Origin: Linnemannia schmuckeri | Lineage: Eukaryota > Mortierellomycota > Mortierellomycetes > Mortierellales > Mortierellaceae | Direction of reading: 5' to 3' | Length of the DNA: 64,000 nt | NCBI GenBank assembly: GCA_029449235.1 | Contig: JANATG010000014.1 | Location: forward strand, 1,640,731 to 1,704,730 | Part shown: positions 1 to 12,696 of the stretch, one piece after another | Layout of the letters: each line of letters starts with the position of its first letter | Position numbering within the stretch: position 1 is the first letter of the stretch | Program-made: the position numbers and the translations under genes | The notes under the pieces: generated by a model | Database searches by the model: none | Told to the model about the DNA's origin: nothing | Seen by the model: the letters and a program-made list of their open reading frames with translations, nothing else

Positions 1-211
1 ACGCGACCTGGACGCGACTTCGAGGTTGAATTAGAAAGAACGCGACTGAGGTATGAGGGACGAGTGTGCAAATATTCATTAATGGTAGATATTATCTAAG
101 TGAAATTGGGTCTATCATATCGTTCATTCATTCTATCTACAGTAATAAAAAACCAAGGAATGTGCATAGGGATATAACCATCTCTCACTCCTTCTCCTTC
201 TCCCCTTAATG

Positions 212-3200
212 TTAAAGCCGATACCCAGGCAATACCCCAAAAACAATTCCCACACAAACAGTATACAACACCGCTACCGCCACAACCTTCATCCCCCTGC
301 GTCGATGCAACTTGATCAAGTAAGGTTCCTTGACTTTAGCAAACCGCATCCATTTGGTCTCACTGACGCCCATGGCTACCAGGATCGGGCAGATGTTGAA
401 TTGGAACGTCGTGCATAGGAATGCTCCTATGAATATCGGGATCAGCGCCTATTTTTGAAATAAGGGACAGGGTTCACTTCAGTCAGTCATGATCAAATTT
501 CATCGAATCAAATATTCCCAAGGTCGGTAGCAAGAACAATAAGGAGGGCGAAAGTCTTACCCAGGCGCGGAGAGAACGAGGCCGGATATTCAAAAAGATT
601 AACGACAGCACAACAGAGAACCCAACAAACAAGAAAAACAACCCCGCCACAACCCTCACCAGCCGATGCAAGGGAACCATATTCCCATACGCTCTCGCCT
701 TCAGAAATCGCGGGAAATAATACGACTCCATACCTTCAAACACAACCTCACGGGCCTCTGCAAAGACCAGCCCTAGGTCTTGATCTGGTTGTTGGAGTGG
801 TGAAGCATTTGTCGGACCGCGTTGGTGGTGGGATGAGGAAGAAAGTCGATTTTTTTGTTGTTTTTCTTTGGACGAGGATGTGGGGGAAGGGAGGAGGTGA
901 GGGACGGATTCGGAGACGGAATAGTATTTGGAGTTGGCGGATTTCTCGTTTGTCGGATAGGGACTCGAGGACAGCTGGGGGGCTGAGGTTGTAGTAGGAC
1001 TTCCCAGGTTGTTCTTGCGCTTCAATACCGGGCTTGATGGTCCTACTCCACCACTTCCTTCAATCCCTACACTACCCGCAGCCAACGACGGCTGACTTCC
1101 TCCCTGGCTCATCATCTTGGAATCCATCAACATCGCAACCCTCTGTCGGACTTCACCCGGGATGCGGACACGCTTCTCCGCCTGAGGGATCAGGTACTTG
1201 TAATAGATCCGTTCTGCCGATCGCTGCAGATCTTCCTTTGTCACCCCGCTACTTCCAGACGTCATTGCTCGTCGCGGTGCTGCTGTCGCCGCTCGTGCAA
1301 CAGTACCAGTACTAGTTTCTGTGTTCTCGGTTGTAGTAGTAGTCTTAGTGGTCGAGCTACCGTTGGTATCAACACGTTGTTCAGCGTTCATGACGATCCC
1401 GGCATCCTTACTCAACGACGACGGTGCTCCTGTTCCTGTTACTCCTGCTTTTGCTTTTGCTCTTGCTCCTGAGGGTGCTCTTTTGGCGGCTGAGGTAAGA
1501 GGATGGGCGCCCGTAGAAGTCCCTTCCGAGACACCAAAAGCCGTCCCAGACTGAGTCTCCAACTCACTCGGATGTGCCCATGACGCAGGCACAGCTCCCG
1601 GCAGACGAACATGCTGAACCTTTTGAACAGCTACTGGGAAATGTCCCTGCTGCTGTTTTTGTAGTTGCTGCTGTAGTGGTGGCGCGGATGGGTTCTTGAG
1701 CGCATTATGCACCATCAAAATCGGGTCCGAAGTCTCCTTGGTATCATGCAAATACTGTCGTGTGAGGTCATAATGCTGGTGTGGCGTAGTGGGCGAAGGA
1801 TTGGTGCTGCTTGTTGCACCGGCAGCAGGGTCGATGATGGAGCTGCCATCGGCGGAGGACATCTCCAAATATCGGTTGACTGCTGACCAGTGGGGTTCGT
1901 ACATGTCTGCCGTTACACTCGGCTGCTTCTTGTGAGTACTGCCCTTCTCGTCCTCTATTTCGTTCGTTCAAAAGTCAACATATGGGACTGTGAGTGACAA
2001 AGGAAAAAAAGGCATTGCTGTGCTATACTGCAGAGAGAGGGAGAGAGAGAACCAAAGGAGCTCTCAGTCTGTGCACTGACCACACATATCAACAAGCAAC
2101 CAGGAGCAACAAAAAACGACAAACTTACCGAGACCACGAACGCCGAAACCCAAGGCAGCAGCTTGGGCCTCATAAGCCGCCAACTCCAACTCCATTTTCT
2201 GCCTCTCCTCCCTCTCTCGCTCCCTCTCCTCTCTCTCAACCCTCTCTCGCTCCATCCGCATCTCCCTCTCAGCCATCGCCATCCTCCTCTTCGTCGCACG
2301 AACATACAATCTCCACAACACCTCGTGTGCGGTAACGTCCAACCAGAAATCAACCTCCTCACTCGATTTCTCGTCGTCCCTCATGTACAAATAAAAGTTG
2401 AATAGACAGACGGGCGGCTGGGTTTTGCGGTGAAGAACTTGCCAGAGGTTTGGGAGATGTTGGAAGCGTGGATCATCAGAGGAGGACGAGTAGGTCAGGT
2501 CCATGCCTTGGGAGCCTTGCTTCTTGCTTGTGCTGATGGTGTTGTGCTTGTTAATATTGGTGTTGTAGTAGCTGCTGCTGTCGTTACTACCGGTGCTGTA
2601 TGGGCGTGAATGGTTCGTACCAGTATCAGTACCAGTGCTGGTGCCGAGATATGTTTGTTGCTGTCCTTGCTGTTGTCTCCGTGAACCAGATGCACGGGGC
2701 TGAAGTTGACGCTGCTGCTGCTGCTGTTGAAGGTCTGGGGATGCAGTAACAGATCGAGACGCAAATACTTTTTCAGGGCGAGTCGGCGGCGACAATGGAA
2801 TTGTTTGGAACTGTCCACCATCCTGCCCACGGTACCCTCGATACTCTTCAGCACCGACAGGTGAAGGAACCCCACCAGCGTCCACAAGTGTCGAAGGTGT
2901 GAATGGGAAACTGGGGCTTCCTGTTGATGCCGTATTCAGTGGTGGCTCTGGGTATCCTCTCATCATCACAATGCTGTCTCTCTGCTGCCGCTGCTGACGT
3001 TGCTGTCCTGGTGGCAGTTGGTATTGTTGACCTGGATGAGAAGGGTACGGCGAATAAGGTGTCAAACCGCCACCACTACTTCCAGCAACCGCAGTATCAA
3101 GCGTATCTTCATGCCCTTCAATGTCTGTACTGGTAGAAGAGACAGGTCGAAAGGTGACACTGGCCTGAGCCTTTTGTGTCTGGATAGCTTCCAGCGGTGG

Positions 3201-3392
3201 GTGGTGTGCTTTGCGAGAGGTAGTCGAAGGAGTGGCAGAGATGGATGAGGATAATGCGTTGGAGGTGGAGGTGTTATTGAATGTCATATTATGGATGGTG
3301 GCGATGTTGGTTGAGAGTGCTGTAGAATGGTTGGTAGGGCTGAGAGGTGTTGTATGGTTAAGCGATGCTGGTGAACTCGTTATTAGTGCCAA
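212..3392 (-). CDS. RAX1: RAX1-like RGS-domain membrane protein, three exons
   Basis: Exons 3392-2129, 1906-561 and 448-212 join in frame to 948 codons plus TAA. The N-terminal third is a Q-, S- and T-rich disordered stretch. The first half of an RGS fold follows at about residues 315-365 (NLWQVLHRK...FNFYLYMRD...VDFWLDVTAHE). A highly charged R/E helix and a long low-complexity insert separate it from the RGS C-terminal half (YYKYLIPQAEKRV near residue 650; EGMESYYFPRFLKA near 820). Three hydrophobic segments end the protein, two of them in the last exon. Split RGS plus C-terminal membrane segments is the layout of yeast Rax1, which marks bud or polarity sites and pairs with Rax2. No Rax2 lies nearby. 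Intron 1 uses the second of two adjacent CAG acceptors because only that one keeps frame. RGS activity towards a G-alpha protein is not shown by the sequence. Confidence 0.8.
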
Positions 3393-4983
3393 AAGGATGA
3401 CGATAAGGGATAGGAAAGAGTGTATATAAAGTGTTTAGGGAATGGGTAGGATTAGTGAATCGATATGTAGTTAGGTGAAGTATTAATTGTCGGAAGAGGA
3501 AGAGGATGAAGTGGTGAAGGAAGGATAGGGCATTACGCAGATGGAGGTAAGAGAGGAAGAGAGGAAGGAAGGAAGGAAGGAAGGAAGGAAGGAAGGAAGG
3601 AAGGAAGGAAGGAAGGAAGGAAGGAAGGAAGGAAGGAAGGAAGGAAGGGCACGAGCCAGGACCTATTCTCGACTGAAGAGGCAAGAAGAGAACTGAGAAG
3701 AGAAAGGAAGGGAGAAGAAGGAAGAAAGAAGTGAAGAAAGGAAAGACATGGAATCAAAGTATCAGGGATATGAAAAGGTAGGACTGGCACGCTTGGCTGA
3801 TGGGACCAGTGTCGTGACCTGAGAGAGAGAGAGAGAGAGACAGAAGGGGAGATCCCCGTTCATGTCTTCCCCCTTTGTGGCACAACACAACACTCAAAGG
3901 CAATTAAAAAATAACCAGTCTGTGGCTATGTATCGCATTCATCATTATCATGGACAGAAAAGAAAAAAGGAGAGTAGTGAGAAAAGTAAAAGCTGCCTCC
4001 CTCTCTTCTCCCTTTAGTCTTATTGTGCCTGTTCCATGAGATCCCGGCGACAAGGGGGTTTGTAAATAAATAAATGTGCCCATCTCCTCCTTTGATCCTT
4101 CTACTCTAAACTACACACATCACACCAACTATGAATAAATCATGGCACAAACAAACAAACATAAAAAAAAAGGGAGCTCATATTCTTCTACCTCCATCCC
4201 TTATTACTCTCCTGTCAAAAATATAATAAAATATAAAAAAAAAAAAAAAAACTCGCAGCGGCGGAACGAATCCTCATATACACATGTCCATCTCAGGTAC
4301 TTATGATAATCCATCGTCGTCCGTTCGCTTCAAGAAGAGCATTAGTTTATGTATGGTAACGAGTAGACCCACTCCTTCTCACTTTGTATCCTTGTTGGCT
4401 GCTGAGGTGAAGATTGAGAGCAATTTGTCGTGCAAAAGTGCGTCCTATTCCATAAAAGTTGAAACACTCTTTGTTCATCATTGAGAGGCCTGAGCTACCT
4501 CCCCCTTTTTTTCTTTTGCTCACCAATCTAAAAAAACGAGGGTTATGTTTTGTCTTGCATAACAATAGAGATATGGTATCACACAAACAAAAGCACATTC
4601 CAGTGAGCATGTTTGTCAGCCAAGTCAGCCAAGGGCAAGGAGATGAAAAACAACAGAAAGCAAATTCAACAGATACATGGATGTTCGTTGAGACAACGGG
4701 CACGGTACGAGTACTACGGACAATTAACGATAATTATGTTTATTAGAGAAGGAAGAAGGGGGCGAGGAAAGACAAAGAAGGGACAGGGAAGAAGGAAAGA
4801 GTAGAAAAATAAAAGTACAGAACTGCTAGTGGTAAAATGAAGGATGAGCAGCACGTTAAGAGCACGGATGGACGCTCCTCAGAGGCATGAGTTGGGAGGA
4901 GAGGGGATATGATCAAAGTTGCTGGAGAGCAAAGTGGATAATGCGTGAATATGAGTGAAGGAATAGGCGGAGTGCTCTGGCTC
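3393..4983. other. intergenic region with GGAA microsatellite
   Basis: This stretch lies upstream of RAX1 and downstream of the Rab7-like gene. It holds the GGAA array at about 3561-3648, a short GA run near 3820-3840 and an A run near 4235-4250. I see no ORF with recognisable homology and no tRNA-like element. Confidence 0.6.
3561..3648. repeat. (GGAA)n tetranucleotide microsatellite
   Basis: About 22 nearly perfect GGAA units lie roughly 170 bp upstream of the RAX1 start codon. On the RAX1 strand this is a pure CT-rich (TTCC)n tract in the promoter or 5' leader region. Proline/serine/leucine ORFs across it are artefacts of the repeat. Confidence 0.95.
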
Positions 4984-7371
4984 TCAGCAGCAGCCCTTGG
5001 ACTTTTTGCGGGCTTCAGATTCAGCATCCCAATCCAGTCTTTGTGGCGCCGTACCGCCACCTCCAACCATATCGAGCTCCATCTGAGGTATCCTAACTGT
5101 CTTGGCGATATATAAAAACGCATCCTCGACGCGAATGCCATCCTTGGCCGAGGCCTCAAAGCAGGGCATCTCGACTTTTGATCCCGTTACAGTACTGTGC
5201 TCCTGCGCGAACCCACGTGCCTGCCGCCTCGACACAACTCGCTCGTCAATGTCAATCTTGTTGCCCAGCAGCACAAACGGGAAGTCGGGGTTACTGTCGC
5301 CAATCCCTGCCTGGTTCAAAAACTCGCGCCTCCACCGTGCCAGATGCTCAAATGTAAGATAATTTGTCACGTCGTAACAGAGCACACATGCATCCGCACC
5401 CCTGTAAAATGCAATCCCCAATGACTGGAATCTCTCTTGACCTATTAGTAGGAAACGATGGAGGGATAATAGATGTAGGTAAGTTCATAGTAAAACATAG
5501 TGAAAAATAGACGAATGACACGAGGGATGGTGATGAAAAGTTGACATGGCCGAGCGTGGTCTTGTGAAGCCCCTTTTCTCACTGATGCTTTTTGTTTCTT
5601 CCTGCTGGTGACTTTTTTTGTTGAGTTGCTCTGCCTGCAGGTTGCTGTTGTTGGTGTTGCTCTAGCTGCGCTCTTGTTCTAGAGAAAAGAAAACGTCTAT
5701 ATGTCTCCCATGGACAGGTTTGATGTTCCGCGTTGTTGTGCCTCGGGCCTTGTCCGTGTTTGGTGCTAACCTTGGTTTTGATGTTTTGTGATTGGTTGGT
5801 ATCCTGAATGCGATGGTGGTGCAATATGTCCCTGACTCTTCCTGAATGTCGTGCTCACAATGGAAGTAAGAGATGAATGGTAATGTCCCTGTCTTTTTTT
5901 TGTTCGCGCTGGGTTTTTTTTTACCTGCGGTATCCCAAATCTGCAGAGAAACCCGTTTGCCATCCTCCAGTTCGATCTCCTTTGTGATAAAATCCGCGCC
6001 AATAGTTGCCTTGTATGCGTTTGTGAATCTTTTGTGGATAAACTAGTTCGTGTCATCGTGGTAGTAACAAGCACAAAGAAAGGAAAAGTAGGGTAGGTTA
6101 GATGAAAGTGACATAGAAAATCCTGCTGAGGGCCACAAGTCTAGTTTTGTTATCTGAGTGCTGTGAAGGTAAACACAGGGGTGTCTAAGTCGAAAGGAGG
6201 GGTACAAAATCAAAATGAAAATAAGAATATCCGCATGTCCATTGTTGTCATATTTCCTCCGTCCAACTTTTCTCTCTGTCTGGTTGTTGTTGACTGTCTT
6301 TCGCTTTATGCCATTCTTGCTACTGATTTTGGTAGAGAAGGCTGATGCAGGTGGGTGTTCCCATATGTGGCAGGATACAAGAAAGAAAAACTAAAAGGAC
6401 AACAACCCAAATCCTCTATGTTTGTTTTCCTGTTTGTGTCAACCAGGGCTGTACTTTGGTGTTTATGGCCAAGACCTAGTCTTTAACTCTTGTCACCCAT
6501 CGAGATAGCTCTCTTGACTTTCTTACCTGATTACGAAGAGACGTCTGTGAGTGGTGTGTTTCCCATGGTTATTATTTGTAAAGTAGGTCAAGTTGGGTCG
6601 AGTCAAGAGAGTCGAGGGTTGTTTGTCGATTCGACGCATAAAGGGAGGGCGATGACACCGAAATATGGAACATTGATCCCGTTAAAGTCGTCATCCAGCA
6701 GCAGCATGTGTCCAAATAGGGTCGGTTTATGTTTTGTATATCCGTGTGTGTTTGGTGCGTTTCGTTCGCCCATGGAAAAGACCAGAGCAGTAAGACAGCA
6801 TAGAACAGGGTATGGTAAGGTAAGCAAGAGAAGGACGATAAAAATGCAAATGAGCAAGGCATATGTTAGTTAGATGTGCATTGCTTATGTACGAAAGAAC
6901 AGCAGCGTAACAGCAATAACAACAACAAAAAAAAATGCCCGAGGAGACAGCAACAGCAAGAGGACTTCAGAATAGGACCACTTTGTCTCTCCTCAACGGA
7001 CAGCATACAAATAGGGCTTATTACAACTACACCGTGCAGCAGAAGCAGTGAATGGAAACTATCCAATTCCATGGCATCAACACAACACCAGCAAGCCCCG
7101 CTCATGATGTAGAATCTCTCTCTCTCTGTCTGTCTGTCTGTCTTTCTCTCTCTCTTTTTTTCGTTTCTTTCAAAGTCTACTCTTTGTTGCGCTTGCTCAT
7201 CCAACTGGCTGGTAGAAGATCGTCCTCCTGCATTAAAGCAAGCCTTCTAGTCGGAGGAGTGGCGAGTGACTTGGCATGAGCATGTCTCCTTGTGTGGCGA
7301 ATGAGTGGGAATATTACCTTGCCGACGCCTCCGTCGCCGATGAGCACGACCTTGAGGAGCTGTTTTCCCAT
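4984..7371 (-). CDS. Rab7/Ypt7-like small GTPase, four exons including an 18-nt microexon
   Basis: Exons 7371-7318, 6544-6527, 6042-5925 and 5441-4984 give 215 codons plus TGA. All G motifs are present: P-loop GDGGVGKT, switch I threonine in KATIGADF, WDTAGQE, NKID and SAK. The protein ends in KGCC, a double-cysteine geranylgeranylation signal. GQERFQSLGIAFYRGAD is typical of the Rab7/Rab9 branch, so a role in late endosome-to-vacuole transport is likely. The second exon is only 18 nt and encodes TSLRNQ. Without it the P-loop threonine is lost, and both flanking splice sites are canonical (CAG acceptor, GTAAG donor). Internal variation from Ypt7 leaves open a Ypt7 paralogue or a Rab9-like role, so no symbol is given. 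Confidence 0.88.
6527..6544 (-). other. 18-nt microexon of the Rab7-like gene
   Basis: The microexon codes for TSLRNQ, completing the P-loop (GVGK|TS) directly after exon 1. It is preceded by CAG and followed by GTAAGA. Phase is 0 on both sides, so skipping would keep frame but delete the Mg2+-binding threonine. Confidence 0.85.
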
Positions 7372-8648
7372 GAGAGTGTATAATTGTGTATGTGCAGTGT
7401 GGATGTATGTGTATGTTGTCCTGGTGGTCGTTGTTGTTGTGGCGGCTATAGTGTGGTTGTTGATTGAGAAAAAGCGGTGAGAGTAGCAGTGAAAGTTGCA
7501 AAAAGAAGGAAAAAAAGGTGGGTGCGTGAGTTTTGGGTGAAAAAAGAAAAGAAAAAAAAATTGGAGGGAAAAAACGACAAAAAAAAAAGAGAGAATGGAA
7601 AAGAGAGTTTTTGATATGCGATCACACACACAGATCAAAAAAAAAAAAAAAAAAAAAAAATGAAAAGGTAAAAGGAAGTACAAAAAGAGGGCATAATGAA
7701 AAGTAAGGGGTCTGGTCCTTTGTACTCTCTTCTTTTCTCCTGTCCAGGAAGAAGAATGTATTCTCTTGACACAAACACAGGGAGGAGGAAGAAGAGGAAG
7801 AATAGTATGGAGAAGAGAGTAGTCAAAGAGAATGGCAGGTTAGTCTTCTTACTGCCGAGCGATGGATTGTCACGAAGGAAGGGCTCCCTTAGTGGTCAAC
7901 TACTGTACAAGGCACGCTCGGCCATCAATTTGGAGGGACATGGGATATCCCATCTCCAATTTCAAGGGGAGACCGCTGTTCGCTGTGTGGGGTTTACCTA
8001 TTTTTTACTATCAGACACACTATTGTTCCTTGAGAAAGGCATAGCGAAGCAGAAGAATAAAGACCGATTGACCCTCGACAACTCCATCGCAATTGTTTCT
8101 CGGTGTATCTTTCTCTGGTTGTATTGCACTCATCTTGTTGCTGTTCTGACCTTTTTTTTTTTTTTTTTTTTTTTTTTTCCTTGATTGTATATTTTATGGC
8201 TCTCATAGTTTACAATAAAAAAATCGACCGTTCTTACTATCGTTCCCCCCTCTTTGAACTAATTGATAACCAAGTTCGACATTTTTCTTCTCTTCTTTTT
8301 CCTCTGTGCTTTGTTACATGCATGGATGCAAAGACACCTGTGTTCTTCCTTTTGCTTCTCCCTTTTTTTTTTCTTTTGTTCTTCCTCTTCGATCACAAAA
8401 AGGGCACGGAGAGTCTTTCTTTCTACTCGTACATAAAGCAGTCACTCGCTTATAAAAAAATGTGCCTGAACTGACCTGACAACGAAATAAAAGGTGCAAG
8501 TCGAGTGCCATCTCTTTCTCTTCTCTTCTTGGCCTACATCACTCTGTCAAGTTACATCACACCAGGAGCTGGACTCATCTCTCTCAAAGAACAGCGCAAG
8601 GAACAAGGAACAAGGGAACAGGACGACATAGGAAAAGATACCAATATC
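7372..8648. other. divergent intergenic region
   Basis: Shared upstream region of the Rab7-like gene (-) and PIG-H gene (+). It contains homopolymer tracts (A run about 7638-7660, T run about 8151-8178) and CT-rich patches near both start codons. No convincing gene was found. An in-frame extension of the PIG-H ORF to a start at 8505 exists but is unlike the family N-terminus. Confidence 0.55.
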
Positions 8649-9484
8649 ATGTCGTTTCAATGCTACGCACATGCGGATAACACCCGCGAATACATCATGA
8701 CCTCAGACGCAAAACGGATCAACTCCTATGACTTTCTCCTCGTCCTCTTCTCCCTCTCTCTCGTCTACATCCTCGTATGTATTTTCTTACTCTGCACACC
8801 ATGGTTATACACTTATGTCAGGGCTAATTGAAGATTGATAACAAGGTAGCCTACTCACAGTACTCGGGTAACTACAAATAGGGAAGAACATACACAGCAT
8901 ATGCGGTGATCGCACTATTCCTCCTGCTCCGGATAGTCTTCAAGTCATTCATGGTCATGGAAGGTACTTAACTCGTTATCACCTACTGGACTTACTCACT
9001 ACTCAAGTCATTCTCAACCAAGCTGCTGATCCTGTTGATAATCCTTACTATGAACAAATAGAGACGATATTGGTAATTAGGGATGTGGGGGTACAAGTCA
9101 AGACGGTATACCTGGGAGGCAGGAGCGTGTCGCGGTTCATTGACAGATCCAAGATTGCGGATATTATTATCAATGAAGCGATCACGATGTTCCATATCCG
9201 CGTCTATATGGCCATTATTGTCGAAGGCGAAGACAAAATGGTCGTCGTCTTCCAGGTATGTCCTACAGCCTTCTCCTTCTCTTTGTTCTTCTTCTGCTTT
9301 TTCTCTATTTTGCGTTAGTGCAGAAGGCAAACTGACGCTTCTTTATTCACTCTATAACATATATGCGTATGCATAATAGAATTTGCTGCCGAGGCTGAAT
9401 GTGCTATTGCAGGCGTATCATGGAGCGCGGTCGATTATTTTTAACGAAAAGGACCACTCGGACGTGCCATTGGAGTTTTCATGA
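8649..9484 (+). CDS. GPI15: PIG-H / GPI15 subunit of GPI-GlcNAc transferase, four exons
   Basis: Exons 8649-8774, 8882-8963, 9062-9255 and 9380-9484 give 168 codons plus TGA. Two hydrophobic segments in the first two exons form the membrane hairpin. The PIG-H domain follows, with ETILVIRDVGVQVKT, SRFIDRSKIADIIINEA and the C-terminal LLPRLNVLLQAYHGARSI block. Family members form part of the ER complex (PIG-A/Gpi3, PIG-C/Gpi2 and others) that transfers GlcNAc from UDP-GlcNAc to phosphatidylinositol, the first step of GPI-anchor synthesis. Length fits the family, which is under 200 residues. All three introns end in AATAG. The start at 8649 was chosen because it places the membrane segment about 30 residues in; an upstream in-frame start at 8505 cannot be excluded. 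Confidence 0.85.
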
Positions 9485-9688
9485 AGTAGGCAAGCAGGAA
9501 GTCATAGGAACTACAATATACCAGCAGATAACAGTAGCCATTATTATTCGTAGGCACAGGTCGACGGAGCATTTTTTTTTTTTTTTTATGGTCCATGTAT
9601 GTGTGTGTCTCTCCTTCATCCTTGGTGGCGAAATCGAGGCACTCACCACAAAAAATCAATTTGATCCGCACAGGAGTAAAACGCCCTT

Positions 9689-9734
<46 letters not shown>

Positions 9735-10055
9735 ATCTCGTTTAACCTTCAAATGTCCAAATCAGCCACCGAAATTTCTCTATCCTAGCCTGTCCGCCTG
9801 CCTGGCTATCTGTCTGTCACAAAAAGATGGTATGATCAGCCTCGTTTCATATTTGATCACTTTCATCTTTTGATTCCCTTTTCTTCCACTTCCACTTTAG
9901 TCAACTCACGTCCCCCTGTCAGGAAGACTCACTCTACTCTCTTCGACTGAGGACACGCGCAGCACTTACGCTCACTCACTCACTCAAGGAGCAGGAAGGA
10001 TCACCAAACCACACATCCTCACTCGGACACACATCCACATCCACATAAACCGGCT
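9485..10055. other. intergenic region with 42-nt poly(T)
   Basis: Spacer between PIG-H and PAF1. It has T runs at about 9572-9588 and an unbroken T42 at 9692-9733. A CT- and CA-rich leader precedes the PAF1 start. No gene seen. Confidence 0.6.
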
Positions 10056-12110
10056 ATGTCACAGCAACCACTCAAAAAGTACGTTGTAACAACAGCGGTA
10101 CACACACACACATATATATATGCGCACACACCTTTGAAGCACTGAGCTGATACAACAATAACAATAACAACGACACATTCGCTCACACAACAGTAACGTC
10201 CTCCTCTAAATCTAATAGGAAGTACGGAAACGAGTTCTTGTGCAAGACGCGGTACAGGAACACGCTCCCCCTCCCACCCTTCGCTCCAAAACTCCTCGCC
10301 CTCCCCTCATCCTCAGAGCGATACATCAAATACCAAGAAACAGGATTGACCGAGGCCACAGCTCATGAACTGATCCTTGACAACCAGTACGCAATGCCAA
10401 TCGATCTCATCGAGATGCGGGAAAACTTTTTTGGCGAAGGAAGACCAGCTCACCATGGCGACAACTCGAACACGATCTTGAATCCGACCGATGAACTGCT
10501 GTTGACAGTTCCTGTCAGGACTAATGTTGGAGGACCAGCGGCATTGAACGCGTTGAATAATGGCACTATTGCGGCAGAGGTGCATCGTATGCCTGTTCCC
10601 AAGACCAAGCTGCCTAATGTTTCTTGGTTGCGCAGGACAGAGTATATCTCTTCCGAGACCCCTACTGGCGCTGGCAAGGGCGCTTATAAGGAGTAAGTCT
10701 TGGATGTTGCTATTTGTTTTCTTCACCTTTCTTTTACTTATTGTTTTCACAGGAATCGCTTGATCAGGAGCTGGATATGAATTTATTGCAGGAAAAGCAT
10801 CATGTAGGAGCATTGTTTCTCAATGACATGAACAGGACGTGCGTTGAACGGGAGCTACCGCGATCTGGAGACGTGTTATCTCGAAAACATGAACATGTTC
10901 TCACTCAGGATATGAATATGACAATTCACCGAAGAAATCACGAACAGGACGTTGGCTATTTCACGAAGGAATGAAAACACGCTCACAGAAGATATTGTGG
11001 AGGGAATCACGGTCTGGACACCTGTTCTTTCATAAAGTAACGAAAACTAATATACAAATTATTCTCCACTCATGAAATAGCACGTCGATAAGGAAGGACA
11101 AGATGGTCGTCGACAACTCGAGAGAGGGACAGATCGCAGCTATCGAAAAGACATTCCAGCGGTTTATGAAAAAGTCAGACAGGATCTCGCCAGCCCGCCC
11201 AATGACAGAGGACGAGTTCTTGGCCAGTCTCAAGCATCCTACAAAGCCCGGTGTCACTGCTGTCGAGTCCTTGCCTATCTTCCCCGACTTCAACATCTGG
11301 GGTAACAGTTACACTCTCGTCACCTTTGATGTCGATCCCGAAATCAGTAACGAACGTTCCGTCCAATCCCAAGCCAACGACCAAGGCGTATGTCTTCTAT
11401 CTCTCTATTATTCAGATGAACGTTCTTTGTATTATTGCATCATTCGTTGACTGCGTTCTCTTTCTCATCTCTCATTGATACTAATCATGTTCATGTTTTT
11501 ATATGTATCTAACAAAGACATCAAAGGCGCAGACGGCACAGAGATCGTCAAATGCTCTGATCAAGCCAATGTCGGATGCCAATGATCCCGAGACATGGTT
11601 GGCGTACTACTTGCCGGACATGGAGGACGCCAAGGAGATCAACCGCCGCAAGAGGAAGCGCGCTCAGATGATTGCTCAGGGAATGATGGTCACAGAGGAC
11701 GAGGAGGACCACGACAAGGTGATCCCATACACCCTTCAACGTGACTACACCTACTCGACCAATCCATGCCCTGCATTGTCACAACTTGTGTTTACCTTCA
11801 GGGAAGATACCGATAACACCCGGCAAAAATCTGCTTTTTACAACACCACACAGTCCAAGCTTATGCTCCGCAAGAAGCGCGTCAAGGTAAGCTTTTTTCT
11901 TCATTTTCTTGCCTTTGTTGTGTGTTCCCTACGGAACTTGCTTAAGTAGTTTGCTTACTTACATGGCGACTACTGGTTGTTCATGTTACTTCCTAATAGC
12001 GCTATGAGGATGATGATCCACCAATCACTCATATCGATGCCAAGACCCGTATGATGACCTCGGATGAGATGGCCGAGAAGAATGAGGCATTGAAGGCCAT
12101 CAGTTCCTAG
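10056..12110 (+). CDS. PAF1: PAF1, RNA polymerase II-associated factor 1, five exons
   Basis: Exons 10056-10078, 10219-10692, 11081-11387, 11518-11886 and 12000-12110 join to 427 codons plus TAG. The N-terminal Paf1 block (FLCKTRYRNTLPLPPFAPKLL), the SWLRRTEYIS motif, the IFPDFNIWGN segment and the C-terminal FYNTTQSKLMLRKKRVK block occur in family order. PAF1 is the scaffold of the Paf1 complex, which travels with elongating Pol II and supports H2B ubiquitination and H3K4/K36 methylation. The first exon is only 23 nt. Intron 2 is unusually long here (388 nt) and holds a second plausible acceptor (TTTTCACAG, ending at 10752). Using that acceptor leads to a stop within ten codons, so I skipped it. 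Confidence 0.9.
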
Positions 12111-12349
12111 GACAGTCAAAAGGAGCGCGTCCGTGTATGAATTGGGATCGAGGGGAAGACAAGAGTAGTAAAAAAAAACCAACCTGTTGCGTTTTGAAGT
12201 AATAAAAAAAAACTATCAAAAGCAAACAGCTTTGGCTCATTGACCGTGTAGATGTAAGATGAAATGTGTGGGCAACAGAGTGTTGTTATGTACGCCGTAC
12301 TAGTCCGGTGACATAGTGTGCGAATGTGAAGCAGTAGTCGAGAAACATG

Positions 12350-12389
<40 letters not shown>

Positions 12390-12696
12390 GGTTCCACTTT
12401 GCGCGGAGAAAAAAAATATCTTTGATCCGACACGACGCCGTAAAGGCTTTTGTTCTCTCTCTTTCCTTCCTTACTCTTCTCTTCTCTTTTCTTCTCTTTC
12501 AGTCATCCATCTACGCACTCACGCTACCTTTTCACCTTCTCCTCTTTCTTCCATACAACTCACACCCGCACACAACAACTGCAGCCACAACGACAATCCT
12601 CTCTTTCACGTTTACTTCGTCACTCTCACCTACAGCCTTCCTTCAACTCTCGATATTCATCAGCAGTAGCAACAACAACCACAACAATAATACAAT
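12111..12696. other. intergenic region with A38 tract
   Basis: Lies between PAF1 and the BAR gene. It holds an A38 run at 12350-12387 and then a CT-rich upstream region running into the RVS161 start. No gene seen. Confidence 0.6.

Noticed and set aside
3358..3790. ORFs of repeating SFLP residues on the minus strand
   Set aside because: They are six-frame translations of the GGAA microsatellite, with no unique sequence and no start context.
10714..10974. Open frame of 86 codons inside PAF1 intron 2
   Set aside because: It is not in frame with either PAF1 exon through a usable junction, has no recognisable domain and is best explained as intron.
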